A stretch of DNA of 64,000 bases from an uncultured Christensenellaceae bacterium (lineage in GTDB: Bacteria > Bacillota > Clostridia > Christensenellales > Pumilibacteraceae). Every line of letters starts with the position of its first letter. The first letter of the stretch is position 1. The position numbers and the translations under genes were made by a program. Location: positions 281,727-345,726 of the forward strand of contig CAJUKG010000001.1 in NCBI GenBank assembly GCA_910586925.1, read 5' to 3'. Positions 52,315 through 61,958 of this stretch are shown one piece after another. The notes beneath the pieces are model-generated. The model was given only the letters and a program-made list of their open reading frames with translations, did not search any database and had not been told where the DNA came from.

Positions 52315-55300
52315 ATGTTAGAGGTCAAACATCTGCGCAAGACGTATAAGACCAAAAAAGGCGTGACGACGAAAGCACTCGACGACGTGTCGCTCACTTT
52401 CGCCGAAACGGGCATGGTTTTTATACTCGGCAAATCGGGCAGCGGTAAGTCGACGCTGCTCAACGTTTGCGGCGGTCTTGACAAAATGGACTCGGGCGAA
52501 ATTGTCATCAAAGGCAAGAGCAGTTCGGAGTTTTCCGGTCAGGATTTCGACAGCTACCGCAATACATACGTCGGATTCGTTTTTCAGGAATACAATATCC
52601 TCGACGAATTCACCGTCGAGGAGAATATCGGGCTTGCGCTCGAACTGCAAAACAAAAAGCGCGACAAAGCGGCTATAGACAAGATCCTTGCCGACGTCGA
52701 CATGTCGTCGTTCGCCACGCGTAAACCGAACACGCTTTCGGGCGGACAGAAGCAACGCGTCGCGATAGCCCGCGCGCTCGTAAAAGATCCCGAAATAATC
52801 ATGGCGGACGAGCCGACGGGCGCGCTCGACAGCAAGACGGGTCAGCAGGTTTTCGATACGCTCAAAAAGCTGTCGCAAACAAAACTCGTGCTCGTCGTTT
52901 CGCACGACCGCGAGTTCGCCGAGCAGTACGGCGACCGCATAATCGAGCTTAAAGACGGCAAAGTCATTTCCGACCAAACCCGCGCGGAGGAGGGCGAGGG
53001 CGCGAAGAACGTGCGGTTCTTCGGCTCGGATACGGTGAGCGTGCAGAACGGCGCGGAACTCACCGACGCCGACATGGCGGCTATTCGGAAATTCCTCAAT
53101 AATTCGGGCGGCGCGGCGGTTATTTCCACGTCGCGCGAGCACATAACGGAAATGAAGCGGGACCTGCCCGAAATGAGCGTCGGCGCGTTCGAGGAGATAA
53201 AAGAACAGCCGACGTCCAAATCGTACCCGCAACAAAAACTGATAAGATCGCACCTGCCCGTAAGACATGCCGTAAAAATGGGCGCGGGCAGTCTTAAAAC
53301 CAAACCCGTGCGGCTCGTGTTTACGATACTGCTTTCGGTCATCGCGTTTATACTGTTCGGCTTGGCGTCCACGCTCATGCTGTTCGACGGCAAGTCGGTC
53401 ACAAAAGAATCGCTCGACAATTCGGGCGACGAGTACGTCATTCTCTCCAAGGCGTATTACGAAACGCAGAAACAGTATAACGGCGACAAGCTCGAGTACG
53501 AGAGCGAGTATAAACAAATAACGCAGTTCACTTTTGCCGAGTACGAAAAGATCCGCGAGCGTTTTCCCGAAGCTCTCGCCGTGCTCAACTTCGACTCGGG
53601 CATTTCCATGGATATGCCGAGCAACGTCAGTCAGTTCTACACGTCGTCGATCGAAAGTATGGTAATAAGTGCCCCGTCGGTCGTATACGTTTCGGGCAGT
53701 GCGCCGACGGCACTCGACGAGATCGCGATATCCGATTTCATGCTCATGGGCATGCAAGCGGAAAAGGTTGAAGTCGATTTGTACCGCGACGAGCAAAATT
53801 CCGAAAGCAAGGATATTACGTCGGCGGAAAACATTATCTATTCCCAAAGCAATCCCGTAAAGATAAGAATAGGCGACAGCCTGTACAAAGTGACGGGCGT
53901 ATATAAAGGCTCGCAGGTGCCGTCCGATTACAGCGCAATGAAAGATGCGGCGGATAAATGCTTGCAGTATACCGGCGACGATTACATGTTGCAGTGGCAG
54001 TGGGGCACGACAAGAAGAAACGGTTTGTACGCGGCTGTAGCGGTCACTCGCGAGTTCGCCGAAAAATATGCGGAAAGCAATATGTCGAATACCGGCATCA
54101 GCCTCGAAAAATACTTCGACTATAATTCCGGGTACGTCGGGCTGGGCTTTGACGAAGCGGGCGAGTTCATAACGCAGTACGACATGTACATGCTGGCGAA
54201 ATACGAGGAGCGCAACGGCACCCCGCCGCTTAAGCTGTACGACGGACTCGGCAATGCGGTAGCTTCGCTGTCCGAAAACGGTATCGCGCTTAACTGTAAC
54301 GGCTGGGCGCGCATAATGGTAGCGAATATAAGAGATGCGATATTCACCGAGGAATTTACGCCCGCGCAGGAAAAGTATTACGAACTGCAAAGAACGATAA
54401 GCGAAAAAGCAGAGGAAGATTTCAGAAAGCTGTATCCCGAACCCGACCAAAACGAGAATTGGGAGGAATGGGGCGATTGGAATATTCGGCGTAACGATTA
54501 TGTGGATCAAGCGTGGAGAGAAAACGATCCGATCGGTTTGTTGAGTTCGATCGCATACGAAGACATAAAAGGTATGGACGTTAAAAAGACGATCAAACAG
54601 GCGACGGAGTTTGCACGCAGCATAGGGATCGAAAAACCGAATTGCCAAATCCGCAGCGACGCCAACGGCAATATCGACAATATAGTAGTAGACGGCATGT
54701 ACTTTGAAGGCAATACCATGTATACCGCGTATATGTCGGACAGCCTGTACGAAAACTATTTCGTCAGTCGAGTTCAGGATAATTGGCATAACGAAACATC
54801 TACTAAATACGTCGTGCCGAAAGACGCGTTTATAGCGAGAGTGCTTGTCGGGAATACCTCGGACGCCGTCGATTATCTCGTCGACGCCACGTACGAACGC
54901 GCCGAGGACGATTCGTCGTGCAAGATACAAAACTCGCTCATGGACCAGCTCGACTATCTCATCGAGCTTGCGGACACTCTCGAACTCGGCTTCCTCGTTG
55001 CGGGGCTTGTGCTCGCGCTGTTCGCGTTCCTGCTCATGTTCAACTTCATCTCGGTGTCGATAAGCGCGAAAAAGAAAGAGATAGGCATACTCCGCGCCAT
55101 AGGTGCGAGAACGCTCGACGTGTTCAAAATATTCCTGTCCGAAGCTCTCATCATCGCCGTGATCTGCTTTGCGATTTCGACACTCGGAACGTTCGGACTG
55201 TGCGCGGTGCTCAACACCATGCTCGTCGGCGAAACGTTTATCAAAGTGAGTCTGTTCGTGTTCGGTCCGCTGTCGGCGCTGTTGATACTCGGCATTGCGA

Positions 55301-55383
55301 TCGTCACCGCCGCGGTGTCCACGGTGATACCCGTCGCGCTGTACTCGCGCAAACCCCCGATCGCGAGCATAAGAGCGTTGTAA
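52315..55383 (+). CDS. ABC transporter, ATPase fused to FtsX-type permease (MacB-like)
   Basis: 1022 residues from ATG 52315 (AAGGAG upstream). ATPase at 1-235: GKSGSGKST Walker A, FQEYNILDEFTVEENI, LSGGQKQRVAIARALV signature and IMADEPTGALD Walker B. One membrane helix at about 340-362, a long outer domain (about 365-880), then three C-terminal helices with the KKKEIGILRAIGAR coupling loop. This 1+3 helix layout is that of MacB/type VII systems, which transmit force across the membrane for export or resistance rather than forming a channel. Single-polypeptide ATPase-permease forms occur in Bacillota. The substrate is unknown; expression may be phase variable. Confidence 0.87.
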   Translation: MLEVKHLRKTYKTKKGVTTKALDDVSLTFAETGMVFILGKSGSGKSTLLNVCGGLDKMDSGEIVIKGKSSSEFSGQDFDSYRNTYVGFVFQEYNILDEFTVEENIGLALELQNKKRDKAAIDKILADVDMSSFATRKPNTLSGGQKQRVAIARALVKDPEIIMADEPTGALDSKTGQQVFDTLKKLSQTKLVLVVSHDREFAEQYGDRIIELKDGKVISDQTRAEEGEGAKNVRFFGSDTVSVQNGAELTDADMAAIRKFLNNSGGAAVISTSREHITEMKRDLPEMSVGAFEEIKEQPTSKSYPQQKLIRSHLPVRHAVKMGAGSLKTKPVRLVFTILLSVIAFILFGLASTLMLFDGKSVTKESLDNSGDEYVILSKAYYETQKQYNGDKLEYESEYKQITQFTFAEYEKIRERFPEALAVLNFDSGISMDMPSNVSQFYTSSIESMVISAPSVVYVSGSAPTALDEIAISDFMLMGMQAEKVEVDLYRDEQNSESKDITSAENIIYSQSNPVKIRIGDSLYKVTGVYKGSQVPSDYSAMKDAADKCLQYTGDDYMLQWQWGTTRRNGLYAAVAVTREFAEKYAESNMSNTGISLEKYFDYNSGYVGLGFDEAGEFITQYDMYMLAKYEERNGTPPLKLYDGLGNAVASLSENGIALNCNGWARIMVANIRDAIFTEEFTPAQEKYYELQRTISEKAEEDFRKLYPEPDQNENWEEWGDWNIRRNDYVDQAWRENDPIGLLSSIAYEDIKGMDVKKTIKQATEFARSIGIEKPNCQIRSDANGNIDNIVVDGMYFEGNTMYTAYMSDSLYENYFVSRVQDNWHNETSTKYVVPKDAFIARVLVGNTSDAVDYLVDATYERAEDDSSCKIQNSLMDQLDYLIELADTLELGFLVAGLVLALFAFLLMFNFISVSISAKKKEIGILRAIGARTLDVFKIFLSEALIIAVICFAISTLGTFGLCAVLNTMLVGETFIKVSLFVFGPLSALLILGIAIVTAAVSTVIPVALYSRKPPIASIRAL

Positions 55384-55440
55384 TCAATTAATAACTAAAA
55401 ATTAATAATTAATAATTGAGGATAAAATCAATAATAAATC

Positions 55441-55473
55441 GAGGTCGAATTGTAATAATCCGACCTCTTTTTT
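55441..55473 (+). terminator. Intrinsic terminator after the ABC transporter
   Basis: GAGGTCG (55441-55447) pairs with CGACCTC (55461-55467), followed by six Ts. Confidence 0.85.
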
Positions 55474-55496
55474 ATTTCTTAAGTCAAATATATTTG

Positions 55497-55535
55497 TCAT
55501 TCCGACCGAAGCGAGTGATTTCATAAGATACGCAA
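55497..55535. repeat. Fragment of the dispersed CATTCCGA...GCGAG intergenic repeat
   Basis: TCATTCCGACCGAAGCGAGTG followed by ATTTCATAAGAT, a member of the family seen at 0.5, 20.5 and 42.8 kb. Confidence 0.6.
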
Positions 55536-55550
55536 TAATTGCATAAAGTC

Positions 55551-55579
55551 TTGACAACGTCGTGATTGTGCGATATAAT
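55551..55579 (+). promoter_or_regulatory. Consensus SigA promoter of locus B regulator genes
   Basis: TTGACA (55551-55556), 17-base spacer, TATAAT (55574-55579), 29 bases before the LytTR gene. It mirrors the promoter at locus A. Confidence 0.9.
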
Positions 55580-55608
55580 AACAAAAGTGATGCAGAGAGA
55601 GGGAACAG

Positions 55609-56304
55609 ATGATAAGAGTAGCGTGTATCGACGACGAGGCGAACTTCCGCGACACCGTCAAAGATTTCTTGAATAGTTATGCCGCCGAAAAGGGTGTCGA
55701 ATTCGATATTCGGTTTTTCGAGAACGGAATGGATTTTTTCGATGGTAAAGCCATTTTTGACCTGTTGTTCGTCGACGTCGACATGCCGAAGATGGACGGG
55801 TTTCGGCTTACCAAAAAGATACGCGAATACGACGATAAGTGCGTCATCGTGTTTATAACCAATCTTCAAAACTACGCGATACGCGGGTACGAGGTGGATG
55901 CCGCCGATTACATTCTGAAGCCGCTGTCATACCCGATATTCTCGCGCAAGCTCGACAAAATTCTAAAGACCGTTATGCGCAACGTCGATAAATCTTTGGC
56001 ACTCACCGTCGACCGCACCCAAAAGGTGATTGATATAAACGATATAATATACGTCGAAAAATCGGGGCATAAAGTTATATGGCACATGACTGACGGCGAT
56101 TTCGAGCAGTGGGCAAGCATGAAAGACGTGTGCGAAAAGCTCGACGGCGGCGGCTTTGCACTGTGCAATTCTGGGTGCGTCGTCAACCTTCGATATGTCG
56201 AGAGTATCAAGCAAACGGATATAACGGTAAAGGGCGTCACGCTCGCGATAAGCCGACCGAAGCGTCAGAGCTTTCTGGACGCCGTCGCGAGATTTCTGGG
56301 CTGA
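55609..56304 (+). CDS. LytTR-family response regulator, locus B
   Basis: 231 residues. Receiver with D56 (LLFVDVDMPKMDG) and the FITNLQNYAIRGYEVDAADYILKP end, then a LytTR DNA-binding domain (about 125-231: VIDINDIIYVEKSGHKVIWH, FALCNSGCVVNLRYV). It is alike throughout to the locus A regulator (both end in SRPKRQSFLDA / SQPKRKGFMNA-type helices), showing shared origin. Starts at ATG 55609 behind GAGAGGGA. The sensor gene begins 3 bases after its stop. Confidence 0.92.
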   Translation: MIRVACIDDEANFRDTVKDFLNSYAAEKGVEFDIRFFENGMDFFDGKAIFDLLFVDVDMPKMDGFRLTKKIREYDDKCVIVFITNLQNYAIRGYEVDAADYILKPLSYPIFSRKLDKILKTVMRNVDKSLALTVDRTQKVIDINDIIYVEKSGHKVIWHMTDGDFEQWASMKDVCEKLDGGGFALCNSGCVVNLRYVESIKQTDITVKGVTLAISRPKRQSFLDAVARFLG

Positions 56305-56307
56305 TAA

Positions 56308-57594
56308 ATGAGTATTCTACGCAACATTTTGTCGGTGCTGACGAGTTTCAACACTATTCTCGCCGTGTCCGCCGTAATATACTGCATGAATTTCGAAAAG
56401 CGCAAGTATTATCTTTTGCGGCTTCTCGTAGTGCCCATATACATATTTTTCACGACTATAAACGTCGGCACGCGGGCAATGGGTATCGACAAGGTCATAA
56501 GCATGTTGTATACGCCGTACATCAATACTTTTTATATCGTGAACGTGCTGATTGTTGTCGGCTTGCTGAAATTCCTATATAAAGAAAAAACGGTCAGCCT
56601 TTTGTTTATGACGATTGTCGCATACACGAGCGAACATATCGCGTCGCACATGAAACAGCTTTTCGCGTTTTGGATTCAGGGTAATGCCGACACGCTTCCC
56701 ACGCTGTCGCTCGTGCTCGAACTGCCGGTCGCCGCGCTTATCGTCGCGGGCACCGTACTGCTTCTCAAGAGATACTACAACAGCGTGCAGTTTCTCAAAA
56801 ACAAGTATCGGTTCGCGTTTATAATCATCGCGCTGATTGCGATGATGAGCGTGAGCTCGTACGTGTATACGGCGGTCATTTTCAGTATCGCGACCAACAT
56901 TTACGAGATAATCATCGGCGTATTGCTGTACTTTTTTCTGTTCAGGCTTTTCGAATATTCGCAGTCGCAACACGACAAAGAGATAATCGACAGGCTTCTC
57001 GACGAGCAGCTCAAGCAAACGAAAAGCTATAACGAGAATTACGAGTTCATCAACATGAAGTTTCACGACCTCAAAAAGCAGGTGGCGGGGCTTGTCGAAA
57101 CTTCGGGCGACAGCGAAAAATTGCGCGCGATAAGCGACTCGATTGCAATGCACGAAACAAATCTCGACACGGGAAACAGCTATCTGAATATCGTAATAAG
57201 ACAGTACGCGCTTATTTGCGCACGCAAAAATATACAGCTGTACTGCATGATAGACGGCAAGAGTCTTGATTTTATGGACGAAGAAGATATATACGGCATT
57301 TTCAATAACGCGCTCTCGAACGCCGTCGAGGCGACCGAAAAGTGCGGGGATGGGACGTATTATATTTCCGTCAACGTCAGGCAAAACGGCAATATCGTAA
57401 GCGTGACGGTTGAAAATTGCTATGACGATAAACTCGTCGCCGACGGCAAGCTGTTTTCGACGACGAAAAGTATGCGCATCGGGCACGGCTTCGGGCTTAA
57501 GAGTATCGAGTACTCGGTTAAAAAATACGAAGGCAATCTTACCGTTTCCGCCGAGGACGGTGTGTTCAAGCTTAACATAATATTCCTGCGATAA
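56308..57594 (+). CDS. GHKL-type membrane sensor histidine kinase, locus B (AgrC-like)
   Basis: 428 residues. Six or seven membrane segments in residues 8-215, then a phospho-acceptor helix with NMKFHDLKKQVAGL and a GHKL ATPase domain (IYGIFNNALSNAVEA, GFGLKSIEYSVKKYEG). Same architecture as the locus A sensor. There is no agrB/agrD peptide-maturation pair in the window. It is followed by an intrinsic terminator, so the downstream exported protein and GH3 genes form a separate unit, as in locus A. Confidence 0.88.
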   Translation: MSILRNILSVLTSFNTILAVSAVIYCMNFEKRKYYLLRLLVVPIYIFFTTINVGTRAMGIDKVISMLYTPYINTFYIVNVLIVVGLLKFLYKEKTVSLLFMTIVAYTSEHIASHMKQLFAFWIQGNADTLPTLSLVLELPVAALIVAGTVLLLKRYYNSVQFLKNKYRFAFIIIALIAMMSVSSYVYTAVIFSIATNIYEIIIGVLLYFFLFRLFEYSQSQHDKEIIDRLLDEQLKQTKSYNENYEFINMKFHDLKKQVAGLVETSGDSEKLRAISDSIAMHETNLDTGNSYLNIVIRQYALICARKNIQLYCMIDGKSLDFMDEEDIYGIFNNALSNAVEATEKCGDGTYYISVNVRQNGNIVSVTVENCYDDKLVADGKLFSTTKSMRIGHGFGLKSIEYSVKKYEGNLTVSAEDGVFKLNIIFLR

Positions 57595-57625
57595 ATAGGG
57601 AAATTAACAGAATATGTAATAAAAG

Positions 57626-57659
57626 CCGCAATTTTCGAAAAGTCGTATTGCGGTTTTTT
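57626..57659 (+). terminator. Intrinsic terminator between sensor and effector genes of locus B
   Basis: CCGCAAT (57626-57632) pairs with ATTGCGG (57647-57653), followed by six Ts. TTGCGG (57648-57653) and TATTAT (57671-57676) at 17-base spacing form a weak possible promoter overlapping it. Confidence 0.8.
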
Positions 57660-57720
57660 GTGTGGTTTTTTATTATATAAGTACAAGTGAATCTTGTAAT
57701 ACTGTTTTAAGGAGGACAAA

Positions 57721-58701
57721 ATGGTAGCTAAAACAAAGAAGATTTTGTTTATCGTTGCGGCGGCGGTTGTATCCGTCGGCATAATGGTTGGCATTTTCTT
57801 CGGATCGGCGAGCGTGCTCGGAATCAAATTCGGCGGCACGACACCGGGCAAGACCGGCGGTGCGGTGCGCGAAACGCAGTTTGCATTCACCGGGAAAACG
57901 ACTATAGCCGACAAAGAGTACAACGTTACGGTGTACGGCTATAAAGACGATGACAAGAGCGTGTCCGTTCGTATCAAGGAACTGCCCACGGCGGAGCTTG
58001 GCGGGAACTGGGCATTCGTCGAGGGTAAGGGGTACAAGCTGTACTTCGACGACACCAACAGCACCGTCGCATACACCAAGTACGACACGGCGACGCAGAG
58101 CTATTCTTTCGATTACCGCTTGAATATAGGCGATACCAACGGCGGAAGCGGCAAGGTATCTTTCACGTACAAAGACGAGGCGTTCGCGTCGAGTTACGAC
58201 GGGATCGGACTTGGCTATGCGCCGCCGCAGTTCAACGGGCACAGCTCGTACGTAGGCGCGGTGTTCGCGCTTCACGAGTCGGTCAAGTGCGTGCTCACGT
58301 GCTACGAGGACGGCACTTGCACGAGCGTCAGCACCAACGAGGTCAAGTTCGCTTCGCCGCGCAACGGCACGTGGAGTTATGATGCGGCGACAAATCAGTA
58401 CACCTTCACGTTCGAGGACGAACCGTTCGCGGTCAATACTACCGACGGCTCAAGCTATTGGGAGTTCAAGGGCGAGGTCGGCGCGTCTATGGACGAAGCG
58501 GCGGCGCACTGGAATGTTTTCGATCCCGCGACGAGTTGGTGGGTGAGTAGAAAGGTTACCGATCCGAGCGAGTTCACCAACACGTACAAGACGGTGTATG
58601 ACGAAGAAACCAATACGTACTATCTCTGTTTCGAGCACGGTTTTGCGGGCTTCGGCGAATTTGCGGACAGATACGTGTCTTGGTGCCCGGACGAGGTGTA
58701 A
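57721..58701 (+). CDS. Exported/membrane-anchored protein of unknown function, locus B
   Basis: 326 residues, ATG 57721 behind AAGGAGG. A signal anchor at about 8-30 (ILFIVAAAVVSVGIMVGIFF) precedes an all-beta extracellular part. Segments near 50-150 and 155-310 have repeated aromatic-rich strands (FTGKTTIADKEYNVTVYGY, GTWSYDAATNQYTFTFEDEP, NTYYLCFEHGFAGFGEF), typical of calycin- or binding-type beta barrels. It takes the place of the CBM lipoprotein of locus A, so it may hold or sense the same type of substrate (inference). Confidence 0.65.
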   Translation: MVAKTKKILFIVAAAVVSVGIMVGIFFGSASVLGIKFGGTTPGKTGGAVRETQFAFTGKTTIADKEYNVTVYGYKDDDKSVSVRIKELPTAELGGNWAFVEGKGYKLYFDDTNSTVAYTKYDTATQSYSFDYRLNIGDTNGGSGKVSFTYKDEAFASSYDGIGLGYAPPQFNGHSSYVGAVFALHESVKCVLTCYEDGTCTSVSTNEVKFASPRNGTWSYDAATNQYTFTFEDEPFAVNTTDGSSYWEFKGEVGASMDEAAAHWNVFDPATSWWVSRKVTDPSEFTNTYKTVYDEETNTYYLCFEHGFAGFGEFADRYVSWCPDEV

Positions 58702-58711
58702 GGAGGACGAT

Positions 58712-61564
58712 ATGAAAAAGATATTGAGAAAAGTTTTGGCAGGGTACGGACTGTTCCTTATATGCGTACTCGCCGTAATCATGATAGTGGCAAACACCCT
58801 TGCGGGAACGTACTCCAACCTTATTTCCACAGTGCTTCAGCAGAAAACTACGAAGCGCGTCGAGGTGGAGAACGTCGAGGAGCAGGATACCGAGTATTTC
58901 AAGAGCAGCTACTCCAAACAGAGCGAACTTTACAATGCCGAAATAGATTATGCAAAACGCGTTCAGTCGGAAGGCAGTGTGCTTTTGCAGAACAACGGCT
59001 TGCCGATTTCAAAGACGGGCAAAATAACGTTGCTAGGCTCGGGTATCGCGAAAGACGCATTCCTCGTTTGCGGCGGCGGTTCCGGCTCGATAGACACTTC
59101 CGCAACCCCGACGCTTAAAGAAGTGTTCGAAAACGACGGGTACGAAGTCAATCCCGATATGTGGGACTACTACACGTCGGGCGCGGGCAAGAGCACGCGC
59201 GGCGATAGCGAAGTGGGTGAACCCGTGACGTCGTCGATTGCTTCCGCTTCCGCTTACGGCGACGCGGCGATAGTCGTTATAGGCAGGCTCGGCGCGGAGG
59301 ATGCGGACGTCGCGCTCACGACGAAAGAGGATGCGTCCAAGCACATGCTCGAGCTTTCGAAGAACGAACTCGATCTGATCGACCTTGCTATTTCCACATT
59401 CGGAAAAGGCAAAGTTACGGTGCTTTTGAACACCCTCAACGCGATGGAAGTAGGTCCGCTGATGACCCGCGACGTGTCGGTGGTATGGATATGCGCAGGC
59501 GGTCAACAGGGCTTACGGGCTATCCCCGGCGTTCTCAACGGCACATATAATCCGTCGGGACGACTTGTAGATACATACGTGTACGATAATCTGTCATCGC
59601 CCGCCATGCAAAACTTCGGAGACTACAACTATGCAAACTATGTAAAAGGCGACTTCGGAAGCGAGAAATATCTCGTCTATCAAGAAGGTATTTACGTCGG
59701 TTACAGATACTACGAAACGCGCTACGAAGACAAAGTGCTCAAGCAGGGCAACGCAGGCGATTACGATTATGCGACCGCCGTCGCGTATCCGTTCGGGTAC
59801 GGGCTTTCGTACACGACGTTCGGTTACAGCAATTTCCGCGTCGACGAACGCGACACCGAGTATAGAGTGTATGTCGACGTCAAGAATACCGGCGGTGTCG
59901 ACGGCAAAGACGTCGTGGAAGTGTACATGCAAAAACCGTACACGGCTGGCGGCGTCGAAGTATCTTCCGTCGAGCTTGTAGGCTTTACAAAAACTCCCGA
60001 AATCAAAGCGGGCGATACTCTTTCGGAGGTCAAGATTACAGTTCCCAAAGAGTATATGCGCGTGTACGACAGTAACGCGAACGACGGCAAGGGCGGTTAT
60101 GTGGTTCAGCACGGCAACTACTATGTGGCTATCGGCACCGACGCGCATGTCGCGCTCAACAACATTCTCGCCAAGAAGGGCAAGAGCAAAGCCGCCGACG
60201 GCATGACGGCGGACGGCAATTCCTCGCTCGTGTATGTAAGCGAGATCAACGCGACGCTCGCTTCCGCGCTTACATCGTCGTACAACGTAGGCGCGGACGG
60301 CGAAGCGATCGGCAACAAGATCGCGGATGCAGACATAACGGTGCTCGACGGGTCGATGAAATATCTTTCGCGCGGCGACTGGACGGGTACGTTCCCGACG
60401 TCGCAAACGGGACGTTCCGCATCTGCCGCACTTATAGAAAAAATGACCGATTACTATCCCAACATTACGGACGATGGTTCGACGTTCTCGAAGCCGACGA
60501 CGGACGCGGCACGGTCGTACGGACTCGTCGACATGATGGGGCTTGACTATGACGCCAAAGAGTGGGATAAACTGCTCGATCAGATGTCCGTAGAGGACAT
60601 GCAAAAGCTTATCGGGAACGGCGCGTACGGCACTCCCGAAATCCCGTCCGTATCCAAAGACAAAACCCTCGATAAAGACGGTCCCGCAGGTATTTCCGCG
60701 ACGCTTATCGGCGGTAAAGGCACGTTCGGTTTCCCCGTAGAGAGTCTTATAGCCGCTACATGGAGCAAAGAGCTTGCTGAAGAAATGGGGACGTTTATAG
60801 GCGAGGATGCACTGCTCGCCGACGTGTGCGGTTGGTACGCCCCGGGGCTTAATATACATCGCACTGCGTTCTCGGGCAGAAATTTCGAGTATTACAGCGA
60901 GGACGGTTATTTGAGCGGCGTGATAGGCGCGAAAGTGATTGCCGCCGCGCAGAAAATGGGACTCACGACGTACGCAAAGCACTTTGCTTTCAATGACGAA
61001 GAAAAGAACAGGCAGTCGGTATGCGTGTTCTCGAGCGAACAGGCAGGTCGCGAGATATATCTTCGCGGCTTCGAAATGGCTGTCCGCGACGGCGGTTCGC
61101 GCGGTATGATGGTGTCGATGAACAGGCTCGGCGGCGATTGGACGGGCGCGCACAGAGGCTTGACGACGGGTATTCTCAAAAACGAATGGGGCTTCACAGG
61201 CTGTGTCGTAACCGATTCGTCGTCGATAGGCAATAGGCAGAAAGGCTTGTACGGCGGTACCGATTTGTGGCTCGGCAGCGGCAATTTTCAAGGTCAGAGC
61301 GGCTGGCAAGACGATAACGGCGTACTCACCATGATGCGAAATGCGTGCCATAATATTTTGTACGTGATAGCAAATTCCAACGCGATGAACGGGCTTACTT
61401 CGGGCACGATAATCGTCCCGATCATTCCCGTGTGGCAGGGGTTACTCCTCGCCGTCGACGTGATAGTGTATTCCGCGTGCATAGCGGGTACACTTGCCAT
61501 AATATACTTCGCGTTTATCCCCAAAAAGAAAAAGCAATCCGAGGAGGTGAGCGAAAATGAATAA
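58712..61564 (+). CDS. Membrane-tethered GH3 glycosidase with swapped domain order, locus B
   Basis: 950 residues from ATG 58712, behind AAGGAGG. TM helix at about 8-30; GH3 C-type domain (QSEGSVLLQNNGLPISKTG); FnIII-like part (VELVGFTKTPEIKAGDTL); catalytic barrel (about 600-880) with GLNIHRTAFSGRNFEYYSED, YAKHFAFNDEEKNRQ and GCVVTDSSS, where D835 is the likely nucleophile; second TM helix near the end, then KKKKQ. Same organisation as the locus A enzyme, though the sequences differ clearly. The D-S-S that follows the nucleophile replaces the usual D-W, so substrate preference may be atypical. Confidence 0.85.
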   Translation: MKKILRKVLAGYGLFLICVLAVIMIVANTLAGTYSNLISTVLQQKTTKRVEVENVEEQDTEYFKSSYSKQSELYNAEIDYAKRVQSEGSVLLQNNGLPISKTGKITLLGSGIAKDAFLVCGGGSGSIDTSATPTLKEVFENDGYEVNPDMWDYYTSGAGKSTRGDSEVGEPVTSSIASASAYGDAAIVVIGRLGAEDADVALTTKEDASKHMLELSKNELDLIDLAISTFGKGKVTVLLNTLNAMEVGPLMTRDVSVVWICAGGQQGLRAIPGVLNGTYNPSGRLVDTYVYDNLSSPAMQNFGDYNYANYVKGDFGSEKYLVYQEGIYVGYRYYETRYEDKVLKQGNAGDYDYATAVAYPFGYGLSYTTFGYSNFRVDERDTEYRVYVDVKNTGGVDGKDVVEVYMQKPYTAGGVEVSSVELVGFTKTPEIKAGDTLSEVKITVPKEYMRVYDSNANDGKGGYVVQHGNYYVAIGTDAHVALNNILAKKGKSKAADGMTADGNSSLVYVSEINATLASALTSSYNVGADGEAIGNKIADADITVLDGSMKYLSRGDWTGTFPTSQTGRSASAALIEKMTDYYPNITDDGSTFSKPTTDAARSYGLVDMMGLDYDAKEWDKLLDQMSVEDMQKLIGNGAYGTPEIPSVSKDKTLDKDGPAGISATLIGGKGTFGFPVESLIAATWSKELAEEMGTFIGEDALLADVCGWYAPGLNIHRTAFSGRNFEYYSEDGYLSGVIGAKVIAAAQKMGLTTYAKHFAFNDEEKNRQSVCVFSSEQAGREIYLRGFEMAVRDGGSRGMMVSMNRLGGDWTGAHRGLTTGILKNEWGFTGCVVTDSSSIGNRQKGLYGGTDLWLGSGNFQGQSGWQDDNGVLTMMRNACHNILYVIANSNAMNGLTSGTIIVPIIPVWQGLLLAVDVIVYSACIAGTLAIIYFAFIPKKKKQSEEVSENE

Positions 61565-61901
61565 GTTCGTCGAATTGATCAAGTCAAACATTATCACGAC
61601 GGTTTCGATATGCGCGAGCGTATTGGGTTTTCTGCTCGAAGTCATAGGCGCGTTCGCATTCTGCGGCACGACTCAGGTCGGTGTGAATTTGCTCATGTTC
61701 GGTAACGCCATGGTCATAATCGGCTTGATACTCGTCGTGCTTCCCGTGATAGCCGCAATCGAGGAAATCATTCGCGCGAAAGTGACGAAGAGCGACAATA
61801 CAGGCGCAATACTCGCGCTCGAAGTCGCCCTCACGTTCTTTATCGCGGCGGTTCTTTTCGCGGTTATATTCAGCGCGTGGGACCTTATAATCAACGCGTA
61901 G
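61557..61901 (+). CDS. Small multi-span membrane protein downstream of GH3 (locus B)
   Basis: 114 residues; ATG 61557 overlaps the GH3 end by 8 bases, with GAGGTGAG upstream. Three membrane segments (about 10-35, 42-66 and 85-110). No family recognised. The same slot in locus A holds a one-span small protein without obvious sequence likeness. Translational coupling to the GH3 gene suggests a partner role (inference). Confidence 0.65.
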   Translation: MNKFVELIKSNIITTVSICASVLGFLLEVIGAFAFCGTTQVGVNLLMFGNAMVIIGLILVVLPVIAAIEEIIRAKVTKSDNTGAILALEVALTFFIAAVLFAVIFSAWDLIINA

Positions 61902-61921
61902 CGTAAATCATACTAAAAACG

Positions 61922-61955
61922 AAATGCGTCGAAGAAATTTCTTCGGCGCATTTTT
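61922..61955. terminator. Bidirectional terminator between locus B and coaE
   Basis: AAATGCGTCGAAGAA (61922-61936) pairs with TTCTTCGGCGCATTT (61938-61952), flanked by A and T runs. It serves the plus-strand locus B and the minus-strand coaE. Confidence 0.85.
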
Positions 61956-61958
61956 AAT

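Noticed and set aside
57571..57612. Second LytTR-type half-site pair upstream of the locus B effector genes (CTTAACATA and ATTAACAGA)
   Set aside because: Each fits the half-site loosely, but the copies are about 32 bases apart, not 21, and one lies in coding sequence, so chance is likely. Mentioned only as a weak candidate.
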